From: Eubacteriaceae bacterium
Lineage (GTDB): Bacteria > Bacillota > Clostridia > Eubacteriales > Anaerofustaceae
Direction: 5' to 3'
Length of the DNA stretch: 64,000 bases
Assembly: GCA_009782875.1 (NCBI GenBank)
Contig: WRIE01000006.1
Span: 1 to 64,000 of the forward strand
Shown here in pieces: positions 18,865 to 28,337 of the stretch. Each line of letters starts with the position of its first letter. The stretch's first letter is position 1. The position numbers were made by a program, and so were the translations under genes. The notes below the pieces were generated by a model that was given only the letters and a program-made list of their open reading frames with translations, was not told the origin of the DNA and did no database searches.

Positions 18865-21231
18865 CTAATCAGTTTGTAATAGCCTGTCCTTATAAAGGCC
18901 TGCCAGCTTGTCTGCTCGCTTAGCTATAGAGCGCCAACGCCAAGGCAGGGCAGATTTTGCAAGGGCGACTAAATCCGAGCTGCCCATTCCGTAATAAAGC
19001 GCTCCAGGCAAATACCCCTCCAAACCCGAATAAGGCTCGCCGAAGTGTTTTGCAAGCATTTCCAGAGTCTTTTCTGTCTTAGGGTTGCCATATGGCAGGC
19101 GGTCGAACCCATTGCCGCCAAGCGACGCCTCCAAACTGCCTAAAGACATCCCTTCTATATACCCTTGCCTGCTGCTGTCAATGGGGCTCGTGAAAAACTC
19201 CCGAAACTCGATATTAGGAAAGATCGGCGCCCTGCTTGATGGATGGGCATATGTAGGCACACGGCTTGCTGGCACTCCTGGGACAAATGGGGAATCAGCA
19301 AGCACAACCCTGGTTTCGGTGTGGATTATTCTATCGGGAGACACCGCAAAGCTTATGGCATATGTTGAAGAGTAATGGGCATATGCGTCCTTCTTTGCCT
19401 CAAAGTGCATGAAATCATCCTTTGACAGGCGAAACGTTGCAATCTTTGATTCATTAGGGCCTAAAAAAATCTTGGCGAATCGCCGCAGCTCAATATCAGG
19501 CTTAAAGACTCTTTTACCCATATCGCATATATAAAGCTGGACAACTTGGGCGCTGTGGATCTGCGAATTGTTTGTCACTCTAATTGATGCTTCAATGTTT
19601 GCGCTATCCCCTACAGGGCTTACCGACATGCCGGAGTACTCAAACGATGCATAGCTAAGCCCATGGCCAAACCAGTACCTGGGTGAGACACCTGCAGTAT
19701 AGCTGTATTTGTATGCGCTATATATGCTTTCTTGGTACCTGGCTTGGCTTTGGCCGAGCCCAAGGTAATGGTGGGATGGGAAATTCTCGGATTCAACAGG
19801 CATAGTTTTTGAAAGCTTCCCTGTGAAATCTCCTTCCCCAAAACAAAGCTGGGCAATAGCCGCATCCCCCCCTTGGCCACTGCAAGGATCATACACTACT
19901 GCATCTACGCCCTCATGCCAGGCTAATGGCACAGGAGAGGGGGACCGGAGCACTAAAACCACCTTGTCTGCACACTGGGCGGCTTTTTCCAGTAATTGCC
20001 CCAATTGGCCTCCATAGCTGGGGAAAATGTCCTTTTGCCCTTGGTTCATGAGGGCGTTTGCAAAAACAAAGCTGTAATCGCTTCGCCCTTCCAAGCCTTC
20101 CTGGTTGATCTCAGAGAAGTTTGCAAATTGGGATTCGATTGAGCCCAATGGCGCCCCTTGGACCTTGTTGCGGCCTTCTGTCTGCAGGCAGGCATCAAAT
20201 TCACTGCACCCAAACAAATTTATCTTTGAGCCCTTTGGGGCAGGCAAACAGTTATTGTTGTTTTCCAAGAGAATGATGGACTCTTTTGCCCGCTTGATAT
20301 GCGCGTCCTCTGATATGTCCGATTGCATTTGCAAAGGGCGCAAATCCACCAGCTTGTTATTGCATTCAAGCAATTGGGCAACAATACTGTCAATAAGTGT
20401 CTCAGAGAGCATTCCGCTGCTGCAAGCGTCTTGGAGCCTTTGGCTGCTGGATTTGGCAAGCAGTGTCATTTCCGGCAAACACCCGTTTTCAACTGACAAA
20501 ACAGGGCTTGTTCCAGAAAACCATGGGGATAGGAACATACCGTCAAAACCATTTTTCTCCAGAATATCCTTCCCTTCTTGGATCCAAGGATTGGAGATTT
20601 GGTTAACGCCATTGAGATTCCCAGCTGCGATGAGAATGCCCATTGGCTTGGTTTGCATAGCAACCTTGTACAAAGGAGTGAAGTAGTTCTCAATAAAATT
20701 GCGCTTATCCACTATGTAGTTAAAAAATGAACGCGCCTCTTCCCTATCCTCAATGCCCAAAGAAGCGATGACAACGCCAATCCCGCTTGAAGATATGCCG
20801 TTTATGAAACTTGCGCATAATTGGATGTTCAGTTGCGGATCTTCAGAGTAAACAAAAGCCGACCTGGCGCTGGCAAGGGATCGGCTGGGATTTGGGCCTG
20901 AAACAACCAGCACATCTATATCAAGCTTGCATGCGTCATTTGCGACTTCTTTGCCTACTTCAAACGCAGCCTCAGGATCCCATGTGCAGCCTAGGGCGTA
21001 TGCGCTGGGGAAAAGCACAGCAGACAAGCTCATGGACGCCTCTGCGTTAGACAGGCAATGGTCGCCAATCCCGCTCTGTGCATATGCAAACTTGATTGGC
21101 AATACATCATCGACATCCAAAGCGCTGGCGCTCCATAAATTCTCGCCGCAAATAAAGGCGCATTTTTGCTCCAGTGTCAAGTTGTCAATAACATCTTTGA
21201 TGTCAATCCGCATTCTGCTAAGCTTGGCCAA
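18865..21231 (-). CDS. GH3-fold protein lacking catalytic residues
   Basis: A 788-residue protein with the GH3 beta-glucosidase layout: N-terminal TIM-barrel domain (about 1-300), alpha/beta sandwich (about 310-520, SPVPLAWHEGVDAVVYDP then GKLSKTMP), and a fibronectin-III-like domain (about 540-640, YWFGHGLSYASFEYS, RRFAKIFLGPNES). The conserved nucleophile motif SDW reads SPW at residues 235-237, and the substrate-binding KHF(A)xN motif is replaced by SLGIED near 157-162. Both losses predict no glycosidase activity. The likely start is TTG 21231 behind GAGGG (ATG at 21213 is possible). No signal peptide. It stands alone, so the role could be binding or regulation. Confidence 0.85.
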   Translation of the reverse strand: MAKLSRMRIDIKDVIDNLTLEQKCAFICGENLWSASALDVDDVLPIKFAYAQSGIGDHCLSNAEASMSLSAVLFPSAYALGCTWDPEAAFEVGKEVANDACKLDIDVLVVSGPNPSRSLASARSAFVYSEDPQLNIQLCASFINGISSSGIGVVIASLGIEDREEARSFFNYIVDKRNFIENYFTPLYKVAMQTKPMGILIAAGNLNGVNQISNPWIQEGKDILEKNGFDGMFLSPWFSGTSPVLSVENGCLPEMTLLAKSSSQRLQDACSSGMLSETLIDSIVAQLLECNNKLVDLRPLQMQSDISEDAHIKRAKESIILLENNNNCLPAPKGSKINLFGCSEFDACLQTEGRNKVQGAPLGSIESQFANFSEINQEGLEGRSDYSFVFANALMNQGQKDIFPSYGGQLGQLLEKAAQCADKVVLVLRSPSPVPLAWHEGVDAVVYDPCSGQGGDAAIAQLCFGEGDFTGKLSKTMPVESENFPSHHYLGLGQSQARYQESIYSAYKYSYTAGVSPRYWFGHGLSYASFEYSGMSVSPVGDSANIEASIRVTNNSQIHSAQVVQLYICDMGKRVFKPDIELRRFAKIFLGPNESKIATFRLSKDDFMHFEAKKDAYAHYSSTYAISFAVSPDRIIHTETRVVLADSPFVPGVPASRVPTYAHPSSRAPIFPNIEFREFFTSPIDSSRQGYIEGMSLGSLEASLGGNGFDRLPYGNPKTEKTLEMLAKHFGEPYSGLEGYLPGALYYGMGSSDLVALAKSALPWRWRSIAKRADKLAGLYKDRLLQTD

Positions 21232-21705
21232 TGGAATCCCTCACAGTATTTTTTTTTGTTTTGTCTAGTTTCTATACCGAATATAGGCAATACCCGCATC
21301 TAAACTATAATATGCTTAATAAGGAATTGGTAGAAATATACACTATATTCTAGACTATATTATACAGCCAAAACCGTTGTTTTTAGCACATCAAAACAAA
21401 ATAAATTATATTTATTTTGTTTTGATGTGAATTGATGTCTCGACAGTGATGGCTGGGGACGCATTCTTGCCTGCATGTTGACAAGCTATAGCAGCCAAAT
21501 TAGTTCTTTTGGCGCAATGCAGCTTAATTATTGAAAGGGGTATGAAGCATATGTGTAGCCTTCACGCAAAAAACCAGCAGGAAATGTGAACTAACATGCA
21601 CTGCTTGCTTCATAGCGCAAATCCAGCCAAGGATAGGCGCTGCAGCTACTTTGTTATTTCTATTAAACCACAAAGAGTATAATATTGATATGTTGACTTG
21701 CACAA
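21232..21705 (+). other. Intergenic region upstream of GH3 gene
   Basis: AT-rich, with a 43-base palindrome (listed separately) about 155 bases upstream of the GH3 start. Otherwise I see no gene or RNA. Confidence 0.5.
21387..21429. repeat. Perfect 19-bp inverted repeat, 5-base loop
   Basis: Arms 21387-21405 and 21411-21429 are exact reverse complements (left arm cacatcaaaacaaaataaa) around a ttata centre. No T tract follows on either side beyond the arm itself and GC content is very low, so it is a poor terminator. It could be an operator for the GH3 gene or the footprint of a mobile element. Confidence 0.85.
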
Positions 21706-21712
21706 GAAAAAA

Positions 21713-21733
21713 AGCGCGCATCATAGGCGCGCC
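21713..21733 (-). terminator. Terminator of yacL
   Basis: On the minus strand, a GC stem (gcgcgc on both sides of a seven-base loop) is followed by a run of T, just below the yacL stop codon. Confidence 0.75.
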
Positions 21734-21747
21734 ATTCCAAATCCAAG

Positions 21748-22887
21748 TCAATGGGCGACAGGTTTCGCGAACACCATTCTCCCGGCTGATGTCTGCAATA
21801 CACTTGTGACTACAACATGGGCATTTTTGCCGATCAGGAACCTGCCTCCCTCAACAACAATCATTGTGCCGTCATCGAGGTAAGCCACACCTTGGTTGTG
21901 CTCCTTGCCTTCCTTGATAATCTGGACCGGCATTTCTTCACCAGGCAAAACTATGCTTTTTACAGCATTTGTCAAGTCGTTGGTGTTCAGCACATCTACG
22001 CCTTGGAGCTCTGCTATTTTGTTCAAGTTATAGTCGTTCGTGACGATTTTGCCTTTCATTTCCTGGGTGAGCTTTAGCAGTTTTGTGTCCACCTCAGAGA
22101 TTTCTGGGTAATTTTTCTCGCTAATGATAATTTCAATAGAAATCAGCTCTTTCTGGATTTTATTGAGGATGTCAAGGCCTCTCCTGCCCCTGTTGCGTTT
22201 CAAGCTGTCGGAAGAGTCGGCAATAAACTGGAGCTCCTCCAATACAAAAGTTGGAATAACTACAGGGCCCTCAAGAAACCCTGTGCGCAATATGTCAAAA
22301 ATACGCCCGTCGATAATGACGCTTGTGTCAAGGATTTTTGGAATGTTGGCTTGCTGCCTCGACCTTTGCCTAGCGCGCGGGAGGGTAGTGTTTCCTTCAT
22401 CCCTCTTGTCCCTGGCGAAATTTAAAAGCGTCCTTAACAATGCGTCTATATCTGCAAACTTTTGGTTGCATAAGAGCAAACCTATATAGACAACTCCGCT
22501 GTAAACAACCACTGTGACTAATGTAGCCAACCATGTTTGCAAATTTAGCTTGTACAAAGGAGAAGTGATCATTGCGGCAAGGACTAATGATACTATAATT
22601 GCTATAATATTCGCAATTATTTGTTGGAGCGGAATCCGCCTCAGGTTCTTAACCCACTTGTCAGTGACTGATGCGAAACTATTAACCATCATCGGTATAA
22701 AAATGAGAAAAATGAGTCCAAAAATAAAACCACTAACAGTCCTGAGTGTGTAATGGGCTGCCAATCCAGAAAACTCGATTCCAAAGAACTTGAATGACGG
22801 CGTTCCTGTGCCGGAAATAAAGGCAAACAACTGGAAGCCTGCCAAGAAACCAGCGGCAAACGAGATCAATCTAATAAGCTTTTTCAT
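21748..22887 (-). CDS. yacL: PIN-TRAM membrane protein, YacL type
   Basis: A 379-residue protein with four N-terminal membrane segments (about 1-135), then a PIN-type nuclease domain ([45 protein letters not shown] carrying the acidic residues), and a C-terminal TRAM RNA-binding domain ([16 protein letters not shown]). This is the conserved Firmicute YacL architecture. The cellular substrate is not established. ATG 22887 has GGAGAG upstream. It is 122 bases after tsaD on the same strand and may be a separate unit. Confidence 0.93.
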   Translation of the reverse strand: MKKLIRLISFAAGFLAGFQLFAFISGTGTPSFKFFGIEFSGLAAHYTLRTVSGFIFGLIFLIFIPMMVNSFASVTDKWVKNLRRIPLQQIIANIIAIIVSLVLAAMITSPLYKLNLQTWLATLVTVVVYSGVVYIGLLLCNQKFADIDALLRTLLNFARDKRDEGNTTLPRARQRSRQQANIPKILDTSVIIDGRIFDILRTGFLEGPVVIPTFVLEELQFIADSSDSLKRNRGRRGLDILNKIQKELISIEIIISEKNYPEISEVDTKLLKLTQEMKGKIVTNDYNLNKIAELQGVDVLNTNDLTNAVKSIVLPGEEMPVQIIKEGKEHNQGVAYLDDGTMIVVEGGRFLIGKNAHVVVTSVLQTSAGRMVFAKPVAH

Positions 22888-23009
22888 TGCTCTCCTTTCT
22901 TGGATTTTTTTTCGATTTAAGGCCGAAGAGCCTCTGCCATGTCGACATTATAACAAAAATGTCTTCAGTAAAAAAATGAAATTTCTAATGTTATTTCAAT
23001 CAGAAGCCC

Positions 23010-24008
23010 TTATAACCCCAGAGACGGCGCAGCATTCAAAGACAAATCGCTAAAGCGGCCATCCAAAAAAATCTGGTATGCTTGGGCGGCAATCATCCCT
23101 GCGTTGTCAGAGCAGAGCATTGGGGGCGGTATTGTCAGGGCAAGCCCTGCTTTGGCGCATTCTAAGCTAAACAACTCCCTAACAAGGCTGTTTGAAGCAA
23201 CCCCTCCGCACACAGCAATATGGCTAGATCCTATTGAACCTGCGGCAGCCAAAGTTTTTGTCACTAGGGTTTGCGCTATCGAAAGCCTTAGTGAGGCGGC
23301 GACATCTGCTTTGTTTATTTCCAGGCCTTTCATTGACATGGAGTTCAAATAATTGAGCACGCTGCTTTTGACCCCAGAGAAGCTGAAATTGTAGTTGCCC
23401 TCGATAGAAAGCGCTTTAGGCAGATTGATAGCTGTGCTATCCCCGCCGTCTGCCAGCAAGTCTAGCTTAGGCCCCCCGGGGTAGCCCAAACCCAGGGAAC
23501 GGGCTATTTTATCAAAAGCTTCCCCTGCCGCGTCATCAAGTGTTTGCCCCATTACCTCAAATTCAAGGGCGCTTTTGACATTCACAATGCTTGTATGCCC
23601 TCCCGAGGCAATCAGGCAAACGAAAGGCGGGATTGCCCCGCACAAATAGTTTGCTGCGATATGCCCCGCAAGATGGTTGACACCGATGAATTTTGTATTG
23701 GTGCCAAAAGCAAGGGATTTTGCGTAGCTCAAACCGACAAGAAGAGCGCCCACCAAGCCAGGCCCATAAGTCACAGCCACCGCGTCGACATCGCCAAGGC
23801 GGGTATCCGCTTCAGCCAAAGCATTGTCGATCACCCCAGGCAGAGCCTCAATGTGGCTTCTTGAGGCTATCTCGGGCACTACGCCGCCATAGGGCTGGTG
23901 GATATCGACTTGGCTTGCGACAATGTTTGACTTTAGCCCGCCGTCGATCAAAACAGCTGCGCTTGTCTCGTCGCAAGATGTTTCTATGGCAAGTATTCTA
24001 ATCGCCAT
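23010..24008 (-). CDS. tsaD: tRNA A37 threonylcarbamoyltransferase TsaD
   Basis: Catalytic subunit that transfers threonylcarbamoyl from TC-AMP to A37 of ANN-decoding tRNAs, acting with TsaB and TsaE. 332 residues from ATG 24008 (AAGGAG upstream); a longer in-frame extension to 24107 is antisense-like and has no family match. Motifs: ILAIETSCDETSAAVL (N-terminal ASKHA fold), HLAGHIAANYL (metal-binding His pair), ASGGHTSIV, and ICGGVASN-like AVCGGVASNSL. It overlaps the end of the DUF1461 gene by 11 bases, implying translational coupling in the operon. Confidence 0.96.
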   Translation of the reverse strand: MAIRILAIETSCDETSAAVLIDGGLKSNIVASQVDIHQPYGGVVPEIASRSHIEALPGVIDNALAEADTRLGDVDAVAVTYGPGLVGALLVGLSYAKSLAFGTNTKFIGVNHLAGHIAANYLCGAIPPFVCLIASGGHTSIVNVKSALEFEVMGQTLDDAAGEAFDKIARSLGLGYPGGPKLDLLADGGDSTAINLPKALSIEGNYNFSFSGVKSSVLNYLNSMSMKGLEINKADVAASLRLSIAQTLVTKTLAAAGSIGSSHIAVCGGVASNSLVRELFSLECAKAGLALTIPPPMLCSDNAGMIAAQAYQIFLDGRFSDLSLNAAPSLGL

Positions 24009-24693
24009 TGGCCAGCTCCTTTTTTTTCCGTTTTTGGAGCATACATGCTGCGAAGATCGAAATCCCCAACAATATAATTGCAATGCATATGCCGGCTTGG
24101 GCTGCAAAGTTCATAAAAAACTCCTCAGTGAGGATTCTTATGAGCATTGAATTTGACGGGAACATCCATAAATCGTTGTCAAAGAGGATCTCATGGAAAA
24201 CAGTGAATACCAAATCAAAGTCCATGGCTGCCATTGTTGCGATTGCGGCAATGCCAGCGAGGTTGGCAAGGCAACAAGCTAAAACATTGGCAATCGCGTG
24301 CCTGTTGTCTAGCATGTAGAATGCGGTAAAGAGCGCAAAGAAAGCCACAGCAAGGCTAAAGCGGACAGATGAAAACCGGCCAAACAAATCGGCGACTTCA
24401 TCCATGTGGAATAGCTCTTGCTCCCCAAACGTCTCCACAGATTGGCCATTGACCACCATATGGCTTGACAACCCGCCTTTGCCTGACAAAAGGTTTTGGA
24501 CCTCATGGGCAAAATCCATAAGACCGTCTTGTGAGACGCCAGTCTGGGCAGAGATGCCCTGCTTTTCGAATTGTTTTTGGTAAAACGAGTCACCCATGGC
24601 AATTGCCTCAATGACAGTGAATCCAATCACCAAGAAAATGCAGGGGGCGGCGATCAAGAAAAAGAGCGCGTTTGCAATCTTGTTTTTTCTCAT
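23998..24693 (-). CDS. TIGR01906/DUF1461-family membrane protein
   Basis: A 231-residue integral membrane protein with an N-terminal helix (ALFFLIAAPCIFLVIGFTV), an extracytoplasmic stretch with a predicted binding loop (DEVADLFGRFSSVRF), and three further helices. This pattern, with HEILFDNDLWMFPS before the last helix, is that of the TIGR01906 family, whose role is unknown. It lies between rimI and tsaD, a recurrent position in Clostridia, and its end overlaps tsaD. Confidence 0.8.
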   Translation of the reverse strand: MRKNKIANALFFLIAAPCIFLVIGFTVIEAIAMGDSFYQKQFEKQGISAQTGVSQDGLMDFAHEVQNLLSGKGGLSSHMVVNGQSVETFGEQELFHMDEVADLFGRFSSVRFSLAVAFFALFTAFYMLDNRHAIANVLACCLANLAGIAAIATMAAMDFDLVFTVFHEILFDNDLWMFPSNSMLIRILTEEFFMNFAAQAGICIAIILLGISIFAACMLQKRKKKELANGD

Positions 24694-24719
24694 TGTGTTT
24701 CAACCTTGTTAAAAAGATT

Positions 24720-25172
24720 CTACCGCTTCCACATAATAATGGCGTCCTCGAGGTTGTTCATGTAATAGTTTTTACGCTTTCCAGTTTCCACAAAACCTAG
24801 CTTTTTGTAAAGATTGATAGCTGCTTGGTTTGACTCGCGCACCTCCAGTGTCACTGCGTTGTAGCCGGATTCTGATAATTGCGACAGCATTTTCTTCATT
24901 AATTTTTCTCCAAGGCCGATCCTGCGCCAATTTGGGGCCACAGCCAAACTTGTGATATGGGCCTCCTCGTACATTAACATTGAAGCCGCAAACCCTACTA
25001 GCTCTGCCTCGCCATCCTCAAACAGCTCTGCGGCAAGAACCAATGTCCTAGGGCTCTCAATTTCGTGGGCGAATGTGAGTTTGTGCCATGGGTCATCAAA
25101 CGACGCCACCTCAATGGAATATAGTTCTTCTAAATCTTCCAATCCCGCTAATCTAATCTTGATGCAATCCAT
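24720..25172 (-). CDS. rimI: Ribosomal protein S18-alanine N-acetyltransferase-type GNAT
   Basis: A GNAT acetyltransferase of about 150 residues. It has the acetyl-CoA-binding segment SLAVAPNWRRIGLGEKLMKK (R/Q-x-x-G-x-G/A), VTLEVRESNQAAINLYKKLG and the C-terminal KNYYMNNLEDAIIMWKR, all typical of RimI. Location inside the tsa operon supports RimI, since tsaB-rimI-tsaD clusters are common. The start at 25172 (MDCIKIRLA) fits the family; an in-frame ATG 15 bases upstream is possible. Confidence 0.9.
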   Translation of the reverse strand: MDCIKIRLAGLEDLEELYSIEVASFDDPWHKLTFAHEIESPRTLVLAAELFEDGEAELVGFAASMLMYEEAHITSLAVAPNWRRIGLGEKLMKKMLSQLSESGYNAVTLEVRESNQAAINLYKKLGFVETGKRKNYYMNNLEDAIIMWKR

Positions 25173-25319
25173 TGCCGCCGCTGCCAAAACCCTATAAAAC
25201 CCACAATGCTATGTGTTTGGCATGCTCCTATCCTTTTGTTTTCATCTCGTGTCTGCGGGATGCTTTGTTTGCTTCACAAGAGTTTTATATCTTGCAGCTG
25301 GCTGTAAACGCCTTCCAAT

Positions 25320-26009
25320 TTAAAAATTCGCTTTAAAACCCAATGGCGCTACATAACTGGGGACAAATGCTTTGTAATCCAAAATACCGCTTCCCGCTTC
25401 TTGACGCCCTGACGAGCAAGCCAAGGCTATTGCCGAAGCCCTTGGAAAAAACAACTCCTGGGGCGCAGCCACAACTTGGACATCAGGTGTTTTGCTTATC
25501 AACTCCATATGCCTGCTTGCCCCGTCCCCCGCCACAAGGGCTGCTTGCCCTGGGCTTAGGAGGTCCAAGGCAGCATTGATATCCAGCTTTTCGTCTTTTG
25601 TCTGTCTTTCAACTGCGCCGCAAGAAAGGAGAAACAGCGCCGAGTACACATTTTCAGCTTGGGCGTCAGACAGGCAAAGGGCTTGGCCAGAAAACATCCT
25701 GTTAGAGAAAGCAATAGCAAACAATGAGGATACTGGCATAATGCCAATGCCAAGGGAATGGGCAAGGCCCTTTGCTATTGATGCAGCAATCCTGGTCCCG
25801 GTAAAAGAGCCTGGGCCTGTCCCGCATGCAATCAGATCTATATCCCCAAGGCCGATGCCCATCAAGGCTGTTAGACTCTCAAGCTGGCAAAGCAATGTTT
25901 GGGAGTGCATCTGGGAATAGTCGACAAAAGACTCACCTAAGAGGCGCCCGTCTTTGGCAATGGCGACGCTTGAGGGTTTTGATGACGCTTCAATGGACAA
26001 GACTATCAT
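25320..26009 (-). CDS. tsaB: t6A biosynthesis protein TsaB
   Basis: ASKHA-fold partner that dimerises with TsaD and is needed for t6A formation. 229 residues with the N-terminal VLSIEASSKPSSVAI and the hallmark IACGTGPGSFTGTRIAASIAKGLA. The C-terminal half is diverged, as usual. It follows tsaE with a 20-base gap. A 147-base gap separates it from rimI. Confidence 0.94.
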   Translation of the reverse strand: MIVLSIEASSKPSSVAIAKDGRLLGESFVDYSQMHSQTLLCQLESLTALMGIGLGDIDLIACGTGPGSFTGTRIAASIAKGLAHSLGIGIMPVSSLFAIAFSNRMFSGQALCLSDAQAENVYSALFLLSCGAVERQTKDEKLDINAALDLLSPGQAALVAGDGASRHMELISKTPDVQVVAAPQELFFPRASAIALACSSGRQEAGSGILDYKAFVPSYVAPLGFKANF

Positions 26010-26029
26010 TGCTGCCTCCTTGTTTATCT

Positions 26030-26524
26030 TTAGCCAAATCGGGCTATTTCATTTGCCTTTTGGGCGAGTTTAGCCATAAAGCTGCAGTCTCCCGACTTTA
26101 TCGTGACATTCCTTGTGGTGTCAGATGCCACGGAGAGTGAAATGAAAATGTCGTCTTCAGAGAAAATCCCCATCACATTCTCAGACCACTCAACAGCTAT
26201 GTACCTGGCATTCTCCAAAGTGTCGAAACCTGAAAAGAGCAGCTCGCTCTCGTCTTGCAGCCTGTATGCATCGATATGGCAAGCAAAAAAACCCTCATCA
26301 AACTCATATGTGTTTATTATGCTGTATGTGGGGGAACGAAAACCGTCAAAACGGCCGATTGACTCAAAAAAATGTCTTAAAAAAGCAGTTTTGCCGCTGC
26401 CCATTGCGCCAGCCAGCGCGATCTTGGACCCTGTCGGGGCAATGGAAGCTATTGTCTGCGCTAAAATCTGCATTTGCTCCATTCCAAGGTTTGTGAATAC
26501 GAGCTTGCCAGGATTATCCCCCAT
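26030..26524 (-). CDS. tsaE: t6A biosynthesis ATPase TsaE
   Basis: Small P-loop ATPase that drives turnover of the TsaB-TsaD complex. 164 residues with Walker A LAGAMGSGKTAF near 40, RSPTYSIINTYE (switch-like), the HIDAYRL motif and IAVEWSENV typical of the family. Its start overlaps the 3' end of the nitroreductase gene by 11 bases. Confidence 0.94.
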   Translation of the reverse strand: MGDNPGKLVFTNLGMEQMQILAQTIASIAPTGSKIALAGAMGSGKTAFLRHFFESIGRFDGFRSPTYSIINTYEFDEGFFACHIDAYRLQDESELLFSGFDTLENARYIAVEWSENVMGIFSEDDIFISLSVASDTTRNVTIKSGDCSFMAKLAQKANEIARFG

Positions 26525-27293
26525 TCGCTTGCCTCGAGTCTGCAGCGTTGCCCATCACCCTGAATGTCCACACATCGTTTGACTTGAACCATTTGCCGAC
26601 TCCTGCCCCTATCTCGAAATGGACGAGGGATATACCCAAATCTATCGAGTTGGAGGCTTTGTTTTTTAAAAGCTTCGCCCATAGCCTTCCCTCCTTGGAG
26701 TAAGTATAAGTGACCGGCATGCTGTTGGCAGAAGACGGGGCAAGCATTGCCGCAGCAATGCCTTTTTGCACCCATTCAGGGGGCGGGGTTTCTGCTGTGA
26801 GGATATCCTCTGGTTTCTTTTTGCGTGTCTTGATTGCTTTTGAAAGCAATGTTTCTTTTGTTGTCAGGGATTTCGGCGCATAGCCGACAACAATCAAGCA
26901 AACGAGCACATTGCCGTCCTCTAAACCAATAAGGTTCTGGGCAAGCTTTTTGTTATAGCTTCCTGACACCCAGCAAGTCGCCAAGCCGCGCATAGTAGCC
27001 TCAAGGACAAGCAACTCTCCGTAGTACCCCGCTTTGCACCCAAGATCCTTGTCAGTGGCTTTTCCCATGATCGCTATATAGTTGATCACATCCGTCAACA
27101 ACCCGTAGCTTGAGGAGCGTTTAGCAAAAAGGCTCTCCTCCATTTCAATTAGCGCAATATCCAACCCGGATTCTCGGTTGTAGCTTTCTATTAACTTGAT
27201 CAGGGAATCAGCGTCTTTCTTTTTCAAGGGGAGCCTATGGTATACCCTCCTTGAAACTCTACGCTCTATCGCCTCGTTTAAATAGTGTTGCAT
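26514..27293 (-). CDS. Nitroreductase-family flavoprotein
   Basis: A 259-residue protein of the FMN-dependent nitroreductase superfamily, two-lobed type. N-terminal RRVSRRVYHRLPL (FMN phosphate-binding arginines), a mid region YYGELLVLEATMRGLATCWV, and APSSANSMPVTYT with LGISLVHFEIGAGVGKWF in the second lobe. Substrate unknown. The first 35 bases overlap the preceding amidohydrolase gene and its end overlaps tsaE, so it is embedded in the t6A operon by position, not by known function. Confidence 0.82.
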   Translation of the reverse strand: MQHYLNEAIERRVSRRVYHRLPLKKKDADSLIKLIESYNRESGLDIALIEMEESLFAKRSSSYGLLTDVINYIAIMGKATDKDLGCKAGYYGELLVLEATMRGLATCWVSGSYNKKLAQNLIGLEDGNVLVCLIVVGYAPKSLTTKETLLSKAIKTRKKKPEDILTAETPPPEWVQKGIAAAMLAPSSANSMPVTYTYSKEGRLWAKLLKNKASNSIDLGISLVHFEIGAGVGKWFKSNDVWTFRVMGNAADSRQANGG

Positions 27294-28107
27294 TTTTTGA
27301 TAGCTCAGTTTCTTGAATATTCAGCACGCGAAGCGCGTTTTGGTAAAAGATCATGTCGAGCGCTTGCTGGCCAAGCCCTAAGGACTTGATATAAGCAGCT
27401 TCCACTTCTGGCCGGGCGCCCCATGGGGCATCCGAGCCAAAGAGTATTTTGCCAGGCCCGTGGTTTTTTACAATCCGCTCAAACTGCTCCGGGGGCATCA
27501 CAGCTGCTGCCATTGACGTGTCAAAATAGACATTTGGCAACCCAACCAAGTAGCGCTCAACATCGTCGAAACACAGCATACCTCCCATATGTGCGCCAAT
27601 TACTGCCAGCTTGGGGAACTTGGAAGAAATAGTTGCCAGCATTTTTGGCGTACAGTGGACCATGTTTGGAGACAGCGGATCAACACCTGCATGGAAAAGC
27701 ACAGGCAGCCCGGCTTGTTCTATCTTTTCGTACAACTTCATTGCTTCAAGGCTATCGGCAAAAAACTCTTGGTAGTCTGGATGCAGTTTGACCCCAGACA
27801 ATCCCATTTGCCTGAACGATCCAATGATGGCATCGATGCCTTCGTCATTTGGGTGGACTGAGCCGAAGCACTTGGCAACACCAGATACTGCGCTGGCGGC
27901 AAACTCGTTGACCTTTTTGTGTTGACCGGTTTTGACTGCGATGTGCATAATAACATGCATTTTGACACCATTGGCTGCCATAAGCTGCATCAATCCACTG
28001 GTTGTGCCGTTGTTAGTCGGCGTATAGCCGGATATGGCAGAGAGCTTGTCCATTGTATGGCTTGCCAGGGCATCGGGAAAAGCATGTGTGTGGAAATCAA
28101 TCAACAT
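27259..28107 (-). CDS. Amidohydrolase-family (PF04909-type) metal-dependent hydrolase
   Basis: A 282-residue TIM-barrel hydrolase. Metal-binding motifs: IDFHTHAFP at the N-terminus (HxH), KLHPDYQEF, VLFHAGVDPLS, VIGAHMGG (His) and ILFGSDAPWG (Asp). This set is that of amidohydrolase_2 proteins, which include decarboxylases and lactonases; the substrate cannot be read from sequence. It is the first gene of the minus-strand run that leads into tsaE-tsaB-rimI-tsaD. Confidence 0.85.
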   Translation of the reverse strand: MLIDFHTHAFPDALASHTMDKLSAISGYTPTNNGTTSGLMQLMAANGVKMHVIMHIAVKTGQHKKVNEFAASAVSGVAKCFGSVHPNDEGIDAIIGSFRQMGLSGVKLHPDYQEFFADSLEAMKLYEKIEQAGLPVLFHAGVDPLSPNMVHCTPKMLATISSKFPKLAVIGAHMGGMLCFDDVERYLVGLPNVYFDTSMAAAVMPPEQFERIVKNHGPGKILFGSDAPWGARPEVEAAYIKSLGLGQQALDMIFYQNALRVLNIQETELSKNATLFKRGDRA

Positions 28108-28337
28108 AATAATCGTTTGCTCCTGCAGTATTTTTGCCCAAGAGCGGCAAAGAAAACTGTGAATTGATTTTTGGCAAAGTTATGTGGAGAGCGCCACGAA
28201 ATTGTTTCTTGCATATTATAACGCATGGTTTCCAGCTTATCAACAATATCGCTTTGCCCTTTGTCATATAGGCAAAATCATTTACATATGTATCTAGTAA
28301 GAGGACATGCCACAATAGCGCTTCAATGGAGGTATAT

